From Isoetes taiwanensis (lineage: Eukaryota; Streptophyta; Lycopodiopsida; Isoetales; Isoetaceae), in assembly GCA_021234155.1 (NCBI GenBank), contig JAJEKV010000064.1, positions 6,138,001 to 6,202,000 on the forward strand: a stretch of 64,000 nucleotides of DNA, read 5' to 3'. Shown here piece by piece: positions 24,911-35,527 of this stretch (its first letter is position 1; every line of letters begins with the position of its first letter). The notes beneath the pieces were generated by a model. It saw nothing but the letters and a program-made list of their open reading frames with translations, did no database searches and was not told where the DNA came from. Made by a program: the position numbers and the translations under genes.

Positions 24911-25527
24911 GTAGCTCCTCAATTTGTGTCTAAGATGGCCTAGAGGGCACCTTTGCCTCAAGAGTTGTTATGGTGTAAACATTCACCAAACCAGACTCTA
25001 CCTTCCAGATGCTCTATGATGTTTATCATGTCGTCTATTGTAGTGATTTAACTCGCGACTTCATTTGCGTTAGGAGAAAATATAAAGCTTGTAGAGGAAG
25101 ACTTACTGACTACGGTATTTGTGTGCTTATGCAATGATAAATTCGTCTCCCTTTTGCACTTCTGGATGCATCTCTACATTTCTCTTCTTCTATTGCTTCT
25201 ATCAATGCAACGTATTTACACTTCAGATCTGCTAATTTATCCTTTGCTTATTTTTTCTTCTTGTTTCCATTGCTTCCTACATCTTCCATCTTTTTTATAA
25301 CACGGACTGGTATGCTTGCTTAGCGGATTGCTTCTGCCCATAACTACTATTCTTCTCCTACCATTATAGTTTTCAGCTTTTGGAGTGTTCCAACCATTCA
25401 TGCACGATTTAGGACCCATTTCTTCCATTTGGATACCCGTATTTAGAGTCCAGAATACCACAAAAGGGCTGAACATATCACATCCCGGACTTTGAATATA
25501 ATAGTCCTATTTCGAACCCCGTATTTA

Positions 25528-25605
25528 GAGTCTGGGATGTAGTATTTCTGGCCTTTTTTGGTAGTATTTATGGCCACCCTTATCAGCTAGGTGATATTTC
25601 TGGCC
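25528..25605 (+). repeat. Left arm of an inverted repeat that brackets the gypsy insertion
   Basis: GTCTGGGATGTAGTATTTCT...GCCACCCTTATCAGC matches the reverse complement of 33010-33087 at roughly 80 percent by eye. The gypsy element lies between the arms, so it apparently inserted into an older inverted-repeat structure. The inner flank holds repeated GGTATATCnGGCCAAAAA phrases (25620-25700). Confidence 0.6.
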
Positions 25606-25719
25606 CAAAAAAGTGGTATATCTAGCCAAAAAGAGTGGTATATCCGGCCAAAAACAAAAATGGTATTCTGGACAAAAAGTGATATTTTTGGCCAAAAACC
25701 AACCCTAAAACTGCGTGGT

Positions 25720-26106
25720 TGTTAGAGCCTGAACTCTAACCTTGCAAGAAGGATGAAAAACCCAACAATCCAAGCTCAATCTATCAGATCAAGGCAATGC
25801 ACAAGACAAAGAATCATCATCTCCATAGCTAGATCAAGCAAAATGCTCTCTCCCAATACACCCTCTCTCTCTTCTTCTCTCTCTGCTCAGATAATAAAGT
25901 GCTCATCATGGATACGTGCAAATATCCTGCACGCGTGCATGCGCATATATCACTCCATATACGGTATACTATCTTCTATACCACCTCAATAGTGGTGAAT
26001 GTGGTTAGTGGTGACAAGTATGGTGAGTGGTGACGAGTGTGGTGATGAGTGTGGTGAGTGGTGACGAGTGTGGTGATGAGTGTGGTGAGTGGTGATCACC
26101 CCAACA
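25720..26106 (-). repeat. 3' LTR of the Ty3/gypsy element
   Basis: 387 bp, starting TGTTAGAGCC and ending CCCCAACA on the plus strand. It contains a 12-bp palindrome TGCACGCGTGCA (25928-25939) and, at its right end, tandem GTGGTGAGTGGTGACGAGT units. No clear purine tract borders it on its inner side: the minus strand next to it reads GTGGTCGCCCTTT. Confidence 0.95.
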
Positions 26107-26502
26107 AAGGGCGACCACAATTGGGAAAATGTGCCACTCAGGTGGCGAGAAACCCACAACAAAACAAACTCATATGGTCCTTGGGACATGTCCCCAAATG
26201 ACCCATTTACACCCTCCTCAAATCCAAATGACTAATACAAACAAACTGGTCCAAAATGACAGTGACGAAACAGAGCCTCTGTAACTGTGGCAAACTTTGA
26301 AAGCTGATATCTTGAGTTCCAGAACTCCGTTTGACCTGCACCATAGCTCGTTGGATTTGTATCGCCGAAACGCATCTTTTGATGTAGGATAGAGGAAGTA
26401 TTATTGAACTGTCACCATCTGTTTTTATAGAAAAACGACCTGCTGTGACCCAAAAATTCTCCACAATTCTCTGTAATTGGAGCTATGCCAAATCTGAATC
26501 CT

Positions 26503-29500
26503 TTAGAATAGCACGTCTCTTTCAAAATAAGGTCTGAGATCCTTGCCATTTCTGGGATTAGGCAGCAATTCCCCTTCTGGAGTCATCAAGTAGAAAGCCC
26601 CACCTGGTACCTCTTTATCAATCAGAAATGGGCCTTCCCATGGGCTTTGAAATTTGGATAGATGCTTCTTAGTGGTCCTGCACAACACCAATTGGCCTTC
26701 CTCAAATGGATTGACAACCTGTAACTTGTCTTTGATAAGCTTTACTTTCTGTTTATGCCTCATATTGAAGTCTGCTGCTTCTTGTCTCATCTCTTGCAAT
26801 TGCAGCAAATCATCCATCCTATTATGTACTTGATTTGAAGTTGGAACTTCTCCTAAATTCTCATAATAAGGTAGCTCCACAAATGAACACAAAGGAATGT
26901 CCAAATGAATAGGCATCACAGCTTGCACTCCATAAACCAATTCAAATGGTGTAAAATCTCAGAGCCAACTTGTAAGTACACCAAAAACTCCATAAGGCAC
27001 CATCAAGGCTTCATGCCAATTTCTTCTTTGATTATCCTTCACTGTTTTGGCCAAGATAGCTTTCAGAATTTTGTTAGTAGACTCAGCTTGCCCATTGCCC
27101 TGTGGATAATAAGCAGAAGCTTGCACATGTTGAACACCAATCTTTTCGGTTAACTGAGCTACTACTTTTCTCATTAAATGACTTCCCCGATCAGACAAAA
27201 GAATGGTTGGAACACCAAACCGAGAAATCAAATTGTGATAAAGAAAGCTTACTGTGGTATTTTCTGTAGCATGCTTTGCTGGAATTGCTTCTACCCACTT
27301 TGTAAACATACATGTGGCTGCCAAGATATACTTATGACCTTTGGAAGATGGAGGATTGATAGGCCCAATGTAATTCAATCCCCACATATGAAATGGACCA
27401 ACACTCAAAATAGGATGGAATGGCATATTATTGTGGCCTGTTAACTGCTTGTGCCTTTGACACTTCTCACATTTACTAACAAAGTCTCTAGTATCCTTGT
27501 AAAGAGTTGGCCAATAATATCCCCAATGAAGGATCTTCCGAGCTGTGGTTCTGGCTGCAAAATGCCCCTGACAATCATGTGCTTGCTGCAACAAATCATG
27601 AGTTTGCTGACCAGCAACACATCTTAATAAGAGACCTTCCATAGTCCTCTTATAAAGAATAGCTTCATGCACTACATAACCAGCTGCTTGTACTCTAAGA
27701 GCATGCTTTTGTTGTTTTGAAAATGATGAAGGATAAGTCTGATCTTGTAAATACCTGTATATATTGGCATACCAAAGATCCACGGTCTCAATAAACCCTT
27801 GTAATACTTCATTATCCTGAAATGCTACTTGCTGGTCTGTTTCCTCTTCTATTTCAGCACTACTACTCAAATAGGCACTTGGATTATGAGCTCCTTGAGC
27901 CATCTTAACATACTTCAACTCAAATTCTTGTATGATAAGAGCCCATCTTGTAAACTTAGGATCTTGGACAGTCTTGTTGTAAATGCATGGCAATGGGTTC
28001 ACATCCATATGAATGTAAACATACTGTACATTTACGGAATTCCATTGTGAAGGAAGAAGATAATGTCTAAATTTGTTCAAGGCTCACTTCAATGCCAACC
28101 CAAGATGCTCCAGATGAGTCCATTTCTACTCTTGTGGAGTTAATACCCTGCTAGCATAGTAATTCACATCATATTGCTGATTTTTCTGACATAGTGTGAC
28201 AGTGACAGCCAAAGCTTGCTCCCAAACAGTAAAGAATAAATGAAAAGGCTCACTCATTCTTGGAGGAATCAGCAAAGTTCTCTCTTTCAATTGTCCAAGG
28301 CACCATTCAAATGCTTCTTGAGCGTCCTCCTTCCATCTAAAATTCTGCCCTGGCTTCATACAATTCACAAGTGGCTGGGTTATTTTAGCAAAATTATGCA
28401 AATACCTCCTACTAAAACTGAGTTGGCCATATAAACTTCTAACTTGGGATACATTTGTAGGTGGTTTGACCTTCTCCAAGGCTGCAATCTTACCATGATC
28501 CACTTGTAATCCCTTTTCTGAAACATAATTGCCCAATAGTTTTCCTCCTCTAGTGAAGAAAATACACTTAGCAGGATTCAAACTTATACCATACAGCCGG
28601 CATCTTTCAAGAACTTTTCTGAGATGATCCAAGTGATCCTTTCTTGGATTAGAAAATACTGTTAAGTCATCTATAAAGACTCTCAAAAAGTCTAAAATAT
28701 CATGAAAAGCATATGTCATAGCTCGCTGAAATGTGGCTGGAGCATTTGTGAGGCCAAAAGGTAATACCTTATAAGCATAGATGCCAAAAGGTGTTCGAAA
28801 AGCCATCATTGCTTGATGTGGTGGATAGATTTGGATCTGATTATATCCTGAGTAACCATCCAAGAAAGAATAGGCCTGATTTCCTGCAACAATATCCAAC
28901 AAGGTGTCTATGAATGGTGTAGGAAAATAATCTCTTTTGGTAGCTTTGTTGAGATCCCTGTAATCAATGCATACTCGGATTGAATTATTTGGCTTTCTCA
29001 CTGGTACAATAGAACTGATCCAATCTGAATTTGGCACTGGTACAATAAATCCTGCATCCAAAAGCTTCATGACTTCAACCTTTACTTGCTCCTCTATTGC
29101 TGGACTCATTCTCCTTTGAGCTTGTTGGACTGGTTTTGATCCCTGTTTCAAATCAATGGTATGAACCACAACCTCCGGTGGAATGCCTTTCAATTCTTTG
29201 TAATTTCTTGCCAAAACATCCCTGAATTCTCTTAACAAAGATATCAAATCACGTTCCTCCTCTTGAGTAAGATCGCCTCCAATAGTAACCAATTCTTCTT
29301 GATTGCCTTGAGAAATATTGATGTTCTTGACTGAATGTGGTGACTGTAATGAATGTGGTGACTGTGGTGACGAATGTGGTGATTGTGGTGACAGTGATGA
29401 ATGTGGTGCGTGTGATGACTGTAATGGATGTGGTGGATGTGATGATTGTGATGAATTTGGTGCATGTGGTGACTGTAATGACTGTGGTGAATATGGACTG

Positions 29501-30378
29501 ATCTGATTTACCTCATCCTCCAAAATGTGCGCATGCCACCAAGCTGCTTGTCCTTGTATAGTGGGCTGATTTCTGTTTACCCCATCCATGCTTGATGTCA
29601 AAATCAGCATTTCTACTTGATCTTGATCAATTTCTTGCTGAAATAAACTCTCCCCAATGGGTCTTTGAATGGACTCCTCCTGCATGTTTACAAGAGTCTC
29701 TTGTAACTCACCTTCACCAATACTTTCAAGTCTTTGGAGATACTTATCTGCAACTTGCTGCTGTAAATGACATATTTCTGAAATTTGGGTACCTTTTAAC
29801 CACTTGTACAAAATCTTATCTTCCCTGTCACCCACTTCCAAGACATGAAAACAACTAAGACCTTGCTGCCCTGACACCATAGCATTCTCTTTGCTGATTT
29901 CTAACTGCGGGCTGCTCAAAGAAGGATTGCAAAGAAAGGTACATTTTGCTGATTTCAGAGGATGATCTATAGTAACCTTGTATTCTCCTTGAAAGATGTT
30001 CATTTCGCGCTTCCTCCATGAAGTCTCAGCTTGTACGGCATCTAACCATGTACGACTCAGCAGCAAAGTATAAGTTTCAGCATGCACACTCTCTAGAAAT
30101 TTCAAAACCATGAAATCCAAGATTGCTTCCACCTCGTAGACCTTGCATAAGACATTTCTTATGACTCCCATAGGCTGCACCTTCATTTGATTAAATGCTT
30201 TGAGCATCATAGTTGTCGGTTCCATCATTTTCAATCCAACTTGAAGCATTATGTGGTAAGGCATTACATTCACTCCACTGCCGGTATCTATGTTGGCCTC
30301 TTTGATTAGATATCCATTAATACTTACATCACAAAGAAATGGCCCAGGATCCTTGGATTGCCGGGCTGGTGGCTCCAT
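26503..30378 (-). pseudogene. Pol polyprotein (protease-RT-RNase H-integrase) with three in-frame stops
   Basis: One frame throughout. Segment 1 (30378-28126, 750 codons): aspartic protease NIDTGSGVN (Asp31), a Ser/Pro/His/Gln low-complexity linker (about 293-350), RT with RVCIDYRDLNKA, SFLDGYSGYNQI, PFGLTNAPATFQ and catalytic FIDD (568-571), then the RNase H start. Segment 2 (28080-26959): end of RNase H, integrase HHCC zinc finger (His168, His173, Cys204, Cys207), core with WGLN (Asn236 where Asp is expected), SDRG Asp297 and GQAE Glu333 (DX35E). Segment 3 (26940-26503): integrase C-terminus with FELVYGVQAVMPI. Stops: TAG 28126-28128, TGA 28084-28086, TGA 26959-26961. The frame opens upstream of the first ATG, which fits -1 translation from gag. 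The RNase H TDAS motif also looks replaced (TVWEQ). Confidence 0.92.
29330..29510 (-). repeat. TGGTGA-type simple-sequence block inside pol
   Basis: Plus-strand GAATGTGGTGACTGTGGTGA-like units code on the minus strand for the SPQSPHS-type linker. The same TCACCAC unit makes up the end of this element's LTRs. Confidence 0.8.
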
Positions 30379-32240
30379 TCTCCTCCTGTCGGTATCATTT
30401 GATATGATTTGCTGGACTGAAATTTCTGATTTTGTTCTCCCCCTAACTCTTGTAACAAATTTGGAGAATAATGCATCAATTGTTCAAGAGTAAGTGTAAC
30501 TTTAGTGGCCAAAACTTGGCTGATCACATCATCTTCATTTTGAATTTCCTCATCCACCATAGGAGGCATCACTATGGGCTGATTTTCTTCTATAGACTGA
30601 AACTGTTCTGTGGGCAACACATTGAATTGCACCTTCTTAGGTGCTGACACCTTCAAAGCTTGTTCCTTCAAAGCCTTTGGAAAAGAGGTCTTAGTCTTCT
30701 CCGCAATTGGCACTACTCTTGGTTCTTGAACCACCTTTTGTGATCTTGTAACTGCATTTACTTCTCCAATCTCTTCTTCTTGCTGAAATGGGTCATGCTC
30801 CACCTCAACAAATCCACAATTTACTACTGATTTTGCCTTCTCTTGCTTCTTAAGCTCCTCAATAAGAGCCTTAACTTGAGGATTATCAATGTACTTTGCA
30901 TCTTGAATGCGAACATCATTATTAAGAAGAGGTGCAGATTCAAACACTTGCTGCCTTGGTGGATACTTGTTGGTTGCCCATTCCAGTTTCCCATGAATTT
31001 TCCAACAAGTAGTCTCATCATGCTTGAATTTATCACATAACTTGCAATACAAATGAGCCTTACTTGGATACCATCCCTGTTTTGGCTGCACCATTTGTGT
31101 GGAACCCATTGGAGCTTGTTGAGCAATTGGAGCTTGTGGCATCATTGGAACTTGTGGTATAATAGGTGCTGCTTGCATTGGTTGAATAGGAATAGGTGGT
31201 GGTTGTTGCATAACAGCAAATACCGGATTGGCCCTTTCAAAGAATCTCTTCTCCCTACATTCTTGATCATTATGGCCCTTGATTTGGCATCTTGAGCAGA
31301 ATTTCAGCAATCTACATGTAGTATCAGAATGCCCAATAGACCCACAATACTCACAAGTAATAAACTGCACCTCCCTTGGCTTCTCACCAATTGTAAGCTT
31401 AGAAATCTTGGCTGCAATCTCCTCTGTTTTATGCTCTGGAGCAGCAACTTCATGAATGTATCCCAGCTTATCTTCAGCCTTGAGAGCATACGTTTGTGCC
31501 TCTAGTAATGTTGTAGGTTGTTTAGCCTTCACCTTATGAGCAATAGCTCGTTTCAGCCCCTTCACATACCATTGGATATCCATTTCATCATTCCTTGCAA
31601 TCTTCCAATGAACCACGGCTTTGAGAACCGCAATATACCTCTGATTATACTCTCTAATTGATTCATCTTCTTTTTGTGTAAAATTGGTCCACCTTTCCAT
31701 AGTCTTATCCTTACCATGAACTTCTTGATAATTAGCAATGAAAGCTTCCTTTAATTCCTGATATGTCATGGTATCTGGCTGAGTTTGTGCCCATTCTTCC
31801 ACTGAATCTTGCAAAGAACTATGAAACCAAAGCAAGTAATCAGCAGCCGGTAACTTACATTGCTGGCAATACCTCTCAAACTTCACAATATGCTTCAAAG
31901 GATCCCGATCCACCAGATCATCAAACTTTGGAATCCCCATTGTCTGAAAACCCCATACCATAGGTGGTAATACAGCCATCTCTGCCTCTTCTTGAGTGTC
32001 TTGAAATTGAAAAACCGAAATTGAATCTCCCTTCAATTTGAAAAACGAAATTGGATTACCGTCTAGATCGGTAAATGGAATCAAAACCTCCTGGATCTGA
32101 GAACTAGACCCCAGATCTGCTCCCAAATTTAAAAACGAAATTGAATCTTGATGCAATTTTGAGCCCAAAGATTGACTCACCGGTCCCCTTCTTGTTACGA
32201 TAGAGCTTGGTGGTATCTTCTTCTTACTTCTCTTGGGCAT
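30324..32240 (-). CDS. Gag polyprotein of the Ty3/gypsy element
   Basis: Intact 638-residue frame. A basic N-terminus (PKRSKKK) precedes a capsid-type retrotransposon gag domain at about 100-260 (YLLWFHSSLQDSVEEWAQT; YQELKEAFIANY; SIREYNQRYIAVL). Two CCHC zinc knuckles of CX2CX4HX4C spacing lie at 296-309 and 315-328, and a third of the same spacing at 399-412 after a Pro/Gln/Met-rich linker (346-390). Most Ty3/gypsy Gag proteins have one or two knuckles, so three is unusual. The frame overlaps pol in the -1 frame for well over 55 bp. Expected role: assembling virus-like particles and binding element RNA. Confidence 0.92.
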   Translation of the reverse strand: MPKRSKKKIPPSSIVTRRGPVSQSLGSKLHQDSISFLNLGADLGSSSQIQEVLIPFTDLDGNPISFFKLKGDSISVFQFQDTQEEAEMAVLPPMVWGFQTMGIPKFDDLVDRDPLKHIVKFERYCQQCKLPAADYLLWFHSSLQDSVEEWAQTQPDTMTYQELKEAFIANYQEVHGKDKTMERWTNFTQKEDESIREYNQRYIAVLKAVVHWKIARNDEMDIQWYVKGLKRAIAHKVKAKQPTTLLEAQTYALKAEDKLGYIHEVAAPEHKTEEIAAKISKLTIGEKPREVQFITCEYCGSIGHSDTTCRLLKFCSRCQIKGHNDQECREKRFFERANPVFAVMQQPPPIPIQPMQAAPIIPQVPMMPQAPIAQQAPMGSTQMVQPKQGWYPSKAHLYCKLCDKFKHDETTCWKIHGKLEWATNKYPPRQQVFESAPLLNNDVRIQDAKYIDNPQVKALIEELKKQEKAKSVVNCGFVEVEHDPFQQEEEIGEVNAVTRSQKVVQEPRVVPIAEKTKTSFPKALKEQALKVSAPKKVQFNVLPTEQFQSIEENQPIVMPPMVDEEIQNEDDVISQVLATKVTLTLEQLMHYSPNLLQELGGEQNQKFQSSKSYQMIPTGGEWSHQPGNPRILGHFFVM

Positions 32241-32410
32241 AAAACTATGCTCCCCTTGTCAAATTCTACCCCACAAATCAATTACGGCAAAATCCCCTTC
32301 ACCCAAGAAATTGCTCCTTTCTCAATGGTGCCGTTCTTTACCGACGATCACCAATACCAATGGTAACAACTCCTTTTTCAATGGAAATTCTTGCCGATCA
32401 ATGGTCTGTC

Positions 32411-32427
32411 GAGCACCGTGGTCGCCA
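32411..32427 (-). other. Putative primer-binding site
   Basis: Three bases inside the 5' LTR the minus strand reads TGGCGACCACGGTGCTC. It begins with TGG, the complement of a tRNA CCA end, at the expected place. I cannot name the tRNA without a search. Confidence 0.55.
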
Positions 32428-32430
32428 AAT

Positions 32431-32817
32431 TGTTAGAGCCTGAACTCTAACCTTGCAAGAAGGATGAAAAACCCAACAATCCAAGCTCAATCTATCAGAT
32501 CAATGCAATGCACAAGACAAAGAATCATCATCTCCATAGCTAGATCAAGCAAAATGCTCTCTCCCAATACACCCTCTCTCTCTTCTTCTCTCTCTGCTCA
32601 GATAATAAAGTGCTCATCATGGATACGTGCAAATATCCTGCACGCGTGCATGCGCGTATATCACTCCATATACGGTATACTATCTTCTATACCACCTCAA
32701 TAGTGGTGAATGTGGTTAGTGGTGACAAGTATGGTGAGTGGTGACGAGTGTGGTGATGAGTGTGGTGAGTGGTGACGAGTGTGGTGATGAGTGTGGTGAG
32801 TGGTGATCACCCCAACA
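32431..32817 (-). repeat. 5' LTR of the Ty3/gypsy element
   Basis: 387 bp, almost identical to 25720-26106. In the coding (minus) direction it runs TGTTGGGG...CTCTAACA. It carries the same palindrome at 32639-32650 and the same GTGGTGA repeat block. Confidence 0.95.
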
Positions 32818-34890
32818 GTGGTGGAGTTGAGATGTTTGATAAGATTATTCTCGCAGCTCTATGGATGGTGTGATCTGCTTCAAAAGCCTTTCTAATCACA
32901 TTGTTTGCCTTTTCAATGTTGGTTTGATGAAGAGAGGAAGCAATTTGAATTCAGGTAGAGTCGAATTCAAAAATGCCCCAAAACAGTTGGTTCTGGGCTT
33001 GAAACTATGAAGTATACAGTGGCTGATAATGGGTGGCTAGAAATACCATAAAAAGAGGCAAGAAATACCACATCCCAGACCCTGAATACGACAATCCCAT
33101 TTCTTTGCCTACTTTTACATTCCCTGATATGTTCAAGTTTGCCCTCTCTAGGGATTGAACTATATTTTGTGGGATAAAATCTCTCCAATTAGGCCTAAAT
33201 TATCGCTACAAGAATCATGACTTACATTTGGTCTAGCTACAGCTACTGGCAATGATCTGCTATAAACTGGTACAGATTGGAGGGCTTGTTACAAAACAAA
33301 TTGGTGACCTAACAGGCTTGCGGACCGCCTGACAATCTGATGGGGACCATGGGCCCCATATGATTGTCGATAATCATATGGACCACCATTCTAAAACAGG
33401 TTTATCGATAGTCGATGTTCTATCGCTCACCATTTCAATAGGTCAATCCTTTGTGTCCCATTGTTCCAACATAGTCTTATGTTATAGATTGAGCAAGTTC
33501 AAACTCAATTAGTTATCCATATTTACCATTGCATTTTTTATATTATTGTTACAAGAAATTCATCGTGGCAGCAATTTTTTACTTCCTTGTGTTTAAAAAA
33601 GTGAGCAAGTAAAGAGGTCTGCAACAACCAAATCGCAAACATTTTCCTTAACTAAATTGCTTATCTTATATTCTCCTATGTTTTTTTCGATCTTTTGCAA
33701 GTTATTCACATTCTTTATCAAAGCAGTCTTGCTAGTTAAACTAGAAAAATCCTTTATATGGATTTTGTCAAGTTGGACGAACTCTAGTTGGTCAGACATT
33801 CAAGAGGCTTGCTATTTAGAGGTTTTTTGTAGCATACTCCATCCCATGAACCTATGACTACATATATATTGTTGTATTTGTGGCCATTGTTTGCCCCTTC
33901 AAATTATCCACATCATGTTGTTTCCCTTTTACATCTAGTCCCTCCTAAATAGGGGCATTTGGCTATTTTATAATGCTATAAAGAATATCACAAATATGAT
34001 TTGCTATTGGAGTAATAGATTCGGTCAAACTACTATTCTATAATCACAACTACAAATTAACATAAACATTAAATATGAACATTCTGCAAAAAATAAGGGC
34101 AACAAATAGAAAGACCATTTACACTGGCTTGTTTATTTTTCTTGTCCATAGCTCATTCCAACAACCATATCTCATTCTACATAGTCATAGGCATCGCCAA
34201 ACCCACTTCTCATTTTCAATTTTTCTTCCCTGGGTCGTCGTTCTTTTTGCACAAGAAGAATTGGGCCTTTCCTCAAGGTCTCTCAGTTGCATAATAAATG
34301 TAGATTCCCATTGGCCTTTTCTTTGTGCTAAATTTTGCCTAGCCTTTTGCTTTTCCACTTTTGTCCGGACCCAAACAACTGCAATCTTCTCGATTAAGCT
34401 TCATTTTTTCTTTGGGTTTGTTTAATGTGGAAAGAATCTGTTGCCTTTATTTGGGAGGTGTGGACAGAGTAATTGAGGAATTGGCCCTTTTCGCGCCGAA
34501 ATTGCCCTTGCTTAACATTTATACCATTACTTATCTTCTTTTAATATCTTATATGAATTAAGCCTAGCCTTGTTAGACTAGTTAACTTATCCTATCAGCT
34601 GGATATTGCCATGCCCTTTATAGTTGTCCAGCATTCGACCATATCCAGGCATGCTATGTTGAGTTAGTCCCTCGTAACCAGGCGCTACATATGATGTTAG
34701 ACACGGCCCCTTAGTGGGCGACAAGACATTGAAATGTACCCTAATGTGAGATATCATTGTATAGTTTGGCAACTAGATGTTCTTTTTGTTTGGTCCTATA
34801 GGCCAGTTGGTCTCAGTGGATGATAAAAAATTATTTATTCATTCATTCACTCATACAATAATGAATTATACTTTTATTAATATAATTAAC
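32818..34890. other. Spacer right of the gypsy element
   Basis: Holds the target duplication copy (32818-32822) and the right arm of the flanking inverted repeat (33010-33087). AT-rich sequence without a supportable gene follows. Confidence 0.4.
33010..33087 (-). repeat. Right arm of the inverted repeat around the gypsy insertion
   Basis: The reverse complement reads GTCTGGGATGTGGTATTTCT...GCCACCCATTATCAGCC and pairs with 25528-25605. Without the gypsy element the arms would be about 400 bp apart. Confidence 0.6.
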
Positions 34891-34891
34891 A

Positions 34892-34919
34892 CTAGTTATG
34901 GTGCCCGGCGTTGCCGGGC
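34892..34919 (-). mobile_element. Helitron-like 3' terminus
   Basis: On the minus strand a perfect 7-bp hairpin (GCCCGGC-AAC-GCCGGGC, 34903-34919) is followed after 7 bases by CTAG and then T. This is the hallmark of plant Helitron 3' ends (GC-rich hairpin, CTRR, insertion before T). The element body would run to higher coordinates. I found no certain TC 5' end. Confidence 0.55.
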
Positions 34920-35202
34920 TTTACTACAATTTGAAAGGGTGGTTGTTTGATTATTAGCTAGAATAAAGAATGCATGGCAACTTTTGTATCTGACATGATG
35001 CTAAAAAGGGAGGAGGGTGTGAATGTGAGTTGGGATGTGAGAGGGATTATTGCATGTTTTATGCTGATTTGTTGTATAATGTGCCAAAGAGGACGCCTCT
35101 AGCTACATGGCAAAATACATCATATTATAAAAGAATGGAAGCCCCGGTAAATGGCGGCATACACTTGGATTTCAATAAAGACTGCTCAGATTATTTACCT
35201 TT

Positions 35203-35523
35203 GGGCATAAGCATGCTACACCCTATCAAAAAAAGTACCATTTAGGAACCATAAAACTACCTAAAAAAGTACCCAATACTGGGTGCTGGGTACTTTTATA
35301 ATATCTCAATAACTATAAATGTTAAATTGAATGCATTCATTTTGGCCTCCAATAGTATTATCTCTATCTTAATCTTGAACGTTGATATGCTTTTCACATT
35401 TAATATTGAACTTTTGAATTAGTTTTGACGAAAAGAACAAGAAAATAGTACCCAATCCAAAAGTACCTAGTGCAGGTACTTTGGCAGGTTCCAAAAATGG
35501 CAGGGTGTAGCATGCATATGCCC
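35203..35523. mobile_element. Small nonautonomous inverted-repeat element (MITE)
   Basis: The left end GGGCATAAGCATGCTACACC (35203) is matched inverted at the right end near 35498-35523, about 23 of 26 positions. CTTT flanks both sides (35199-35202 and 35524-35527), a likely 4-bp target duplication. The interior has several GTACCnA / TGGGTAC phrases and no coding capacity. Superfamily unclear. Confidence 0.7.
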
Positions 35524-35527
35524 CTTT

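Larger units (their letters stand above)
25720..32817 (-). mobile_element. Full-length Ty3/gypsy LTR retrotransposon
   Basis: Two 387-bp LTRs (25720-26106, 32431-32817) bound by TG...CA and a perfect 5-bp target duplication GTGGT (25715-25719 and 32818-32822). The LTRs differ at only about two positions by eye (G/T near 25796, A/G near 25946), so insertion is recent. Coding is on the minus strand: gag (30324-32240), then pol in the -1 frame with protease, RT, RNase H and integrase in Ty3/gypsy order. pol is one continuous frame from 30378 to 26503 except for three stops, and one integrase catalytic residue is changed. The element is therefore young but not autonomous. Confidence 0.96.

Noticed and set aside
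25032..25042. ATTGTAGTG as a possible CACTA right end
   Set aside because: It lies inside a LINE region, lacks subterminal CGTC repeats, and the TIR match is only a few bases.
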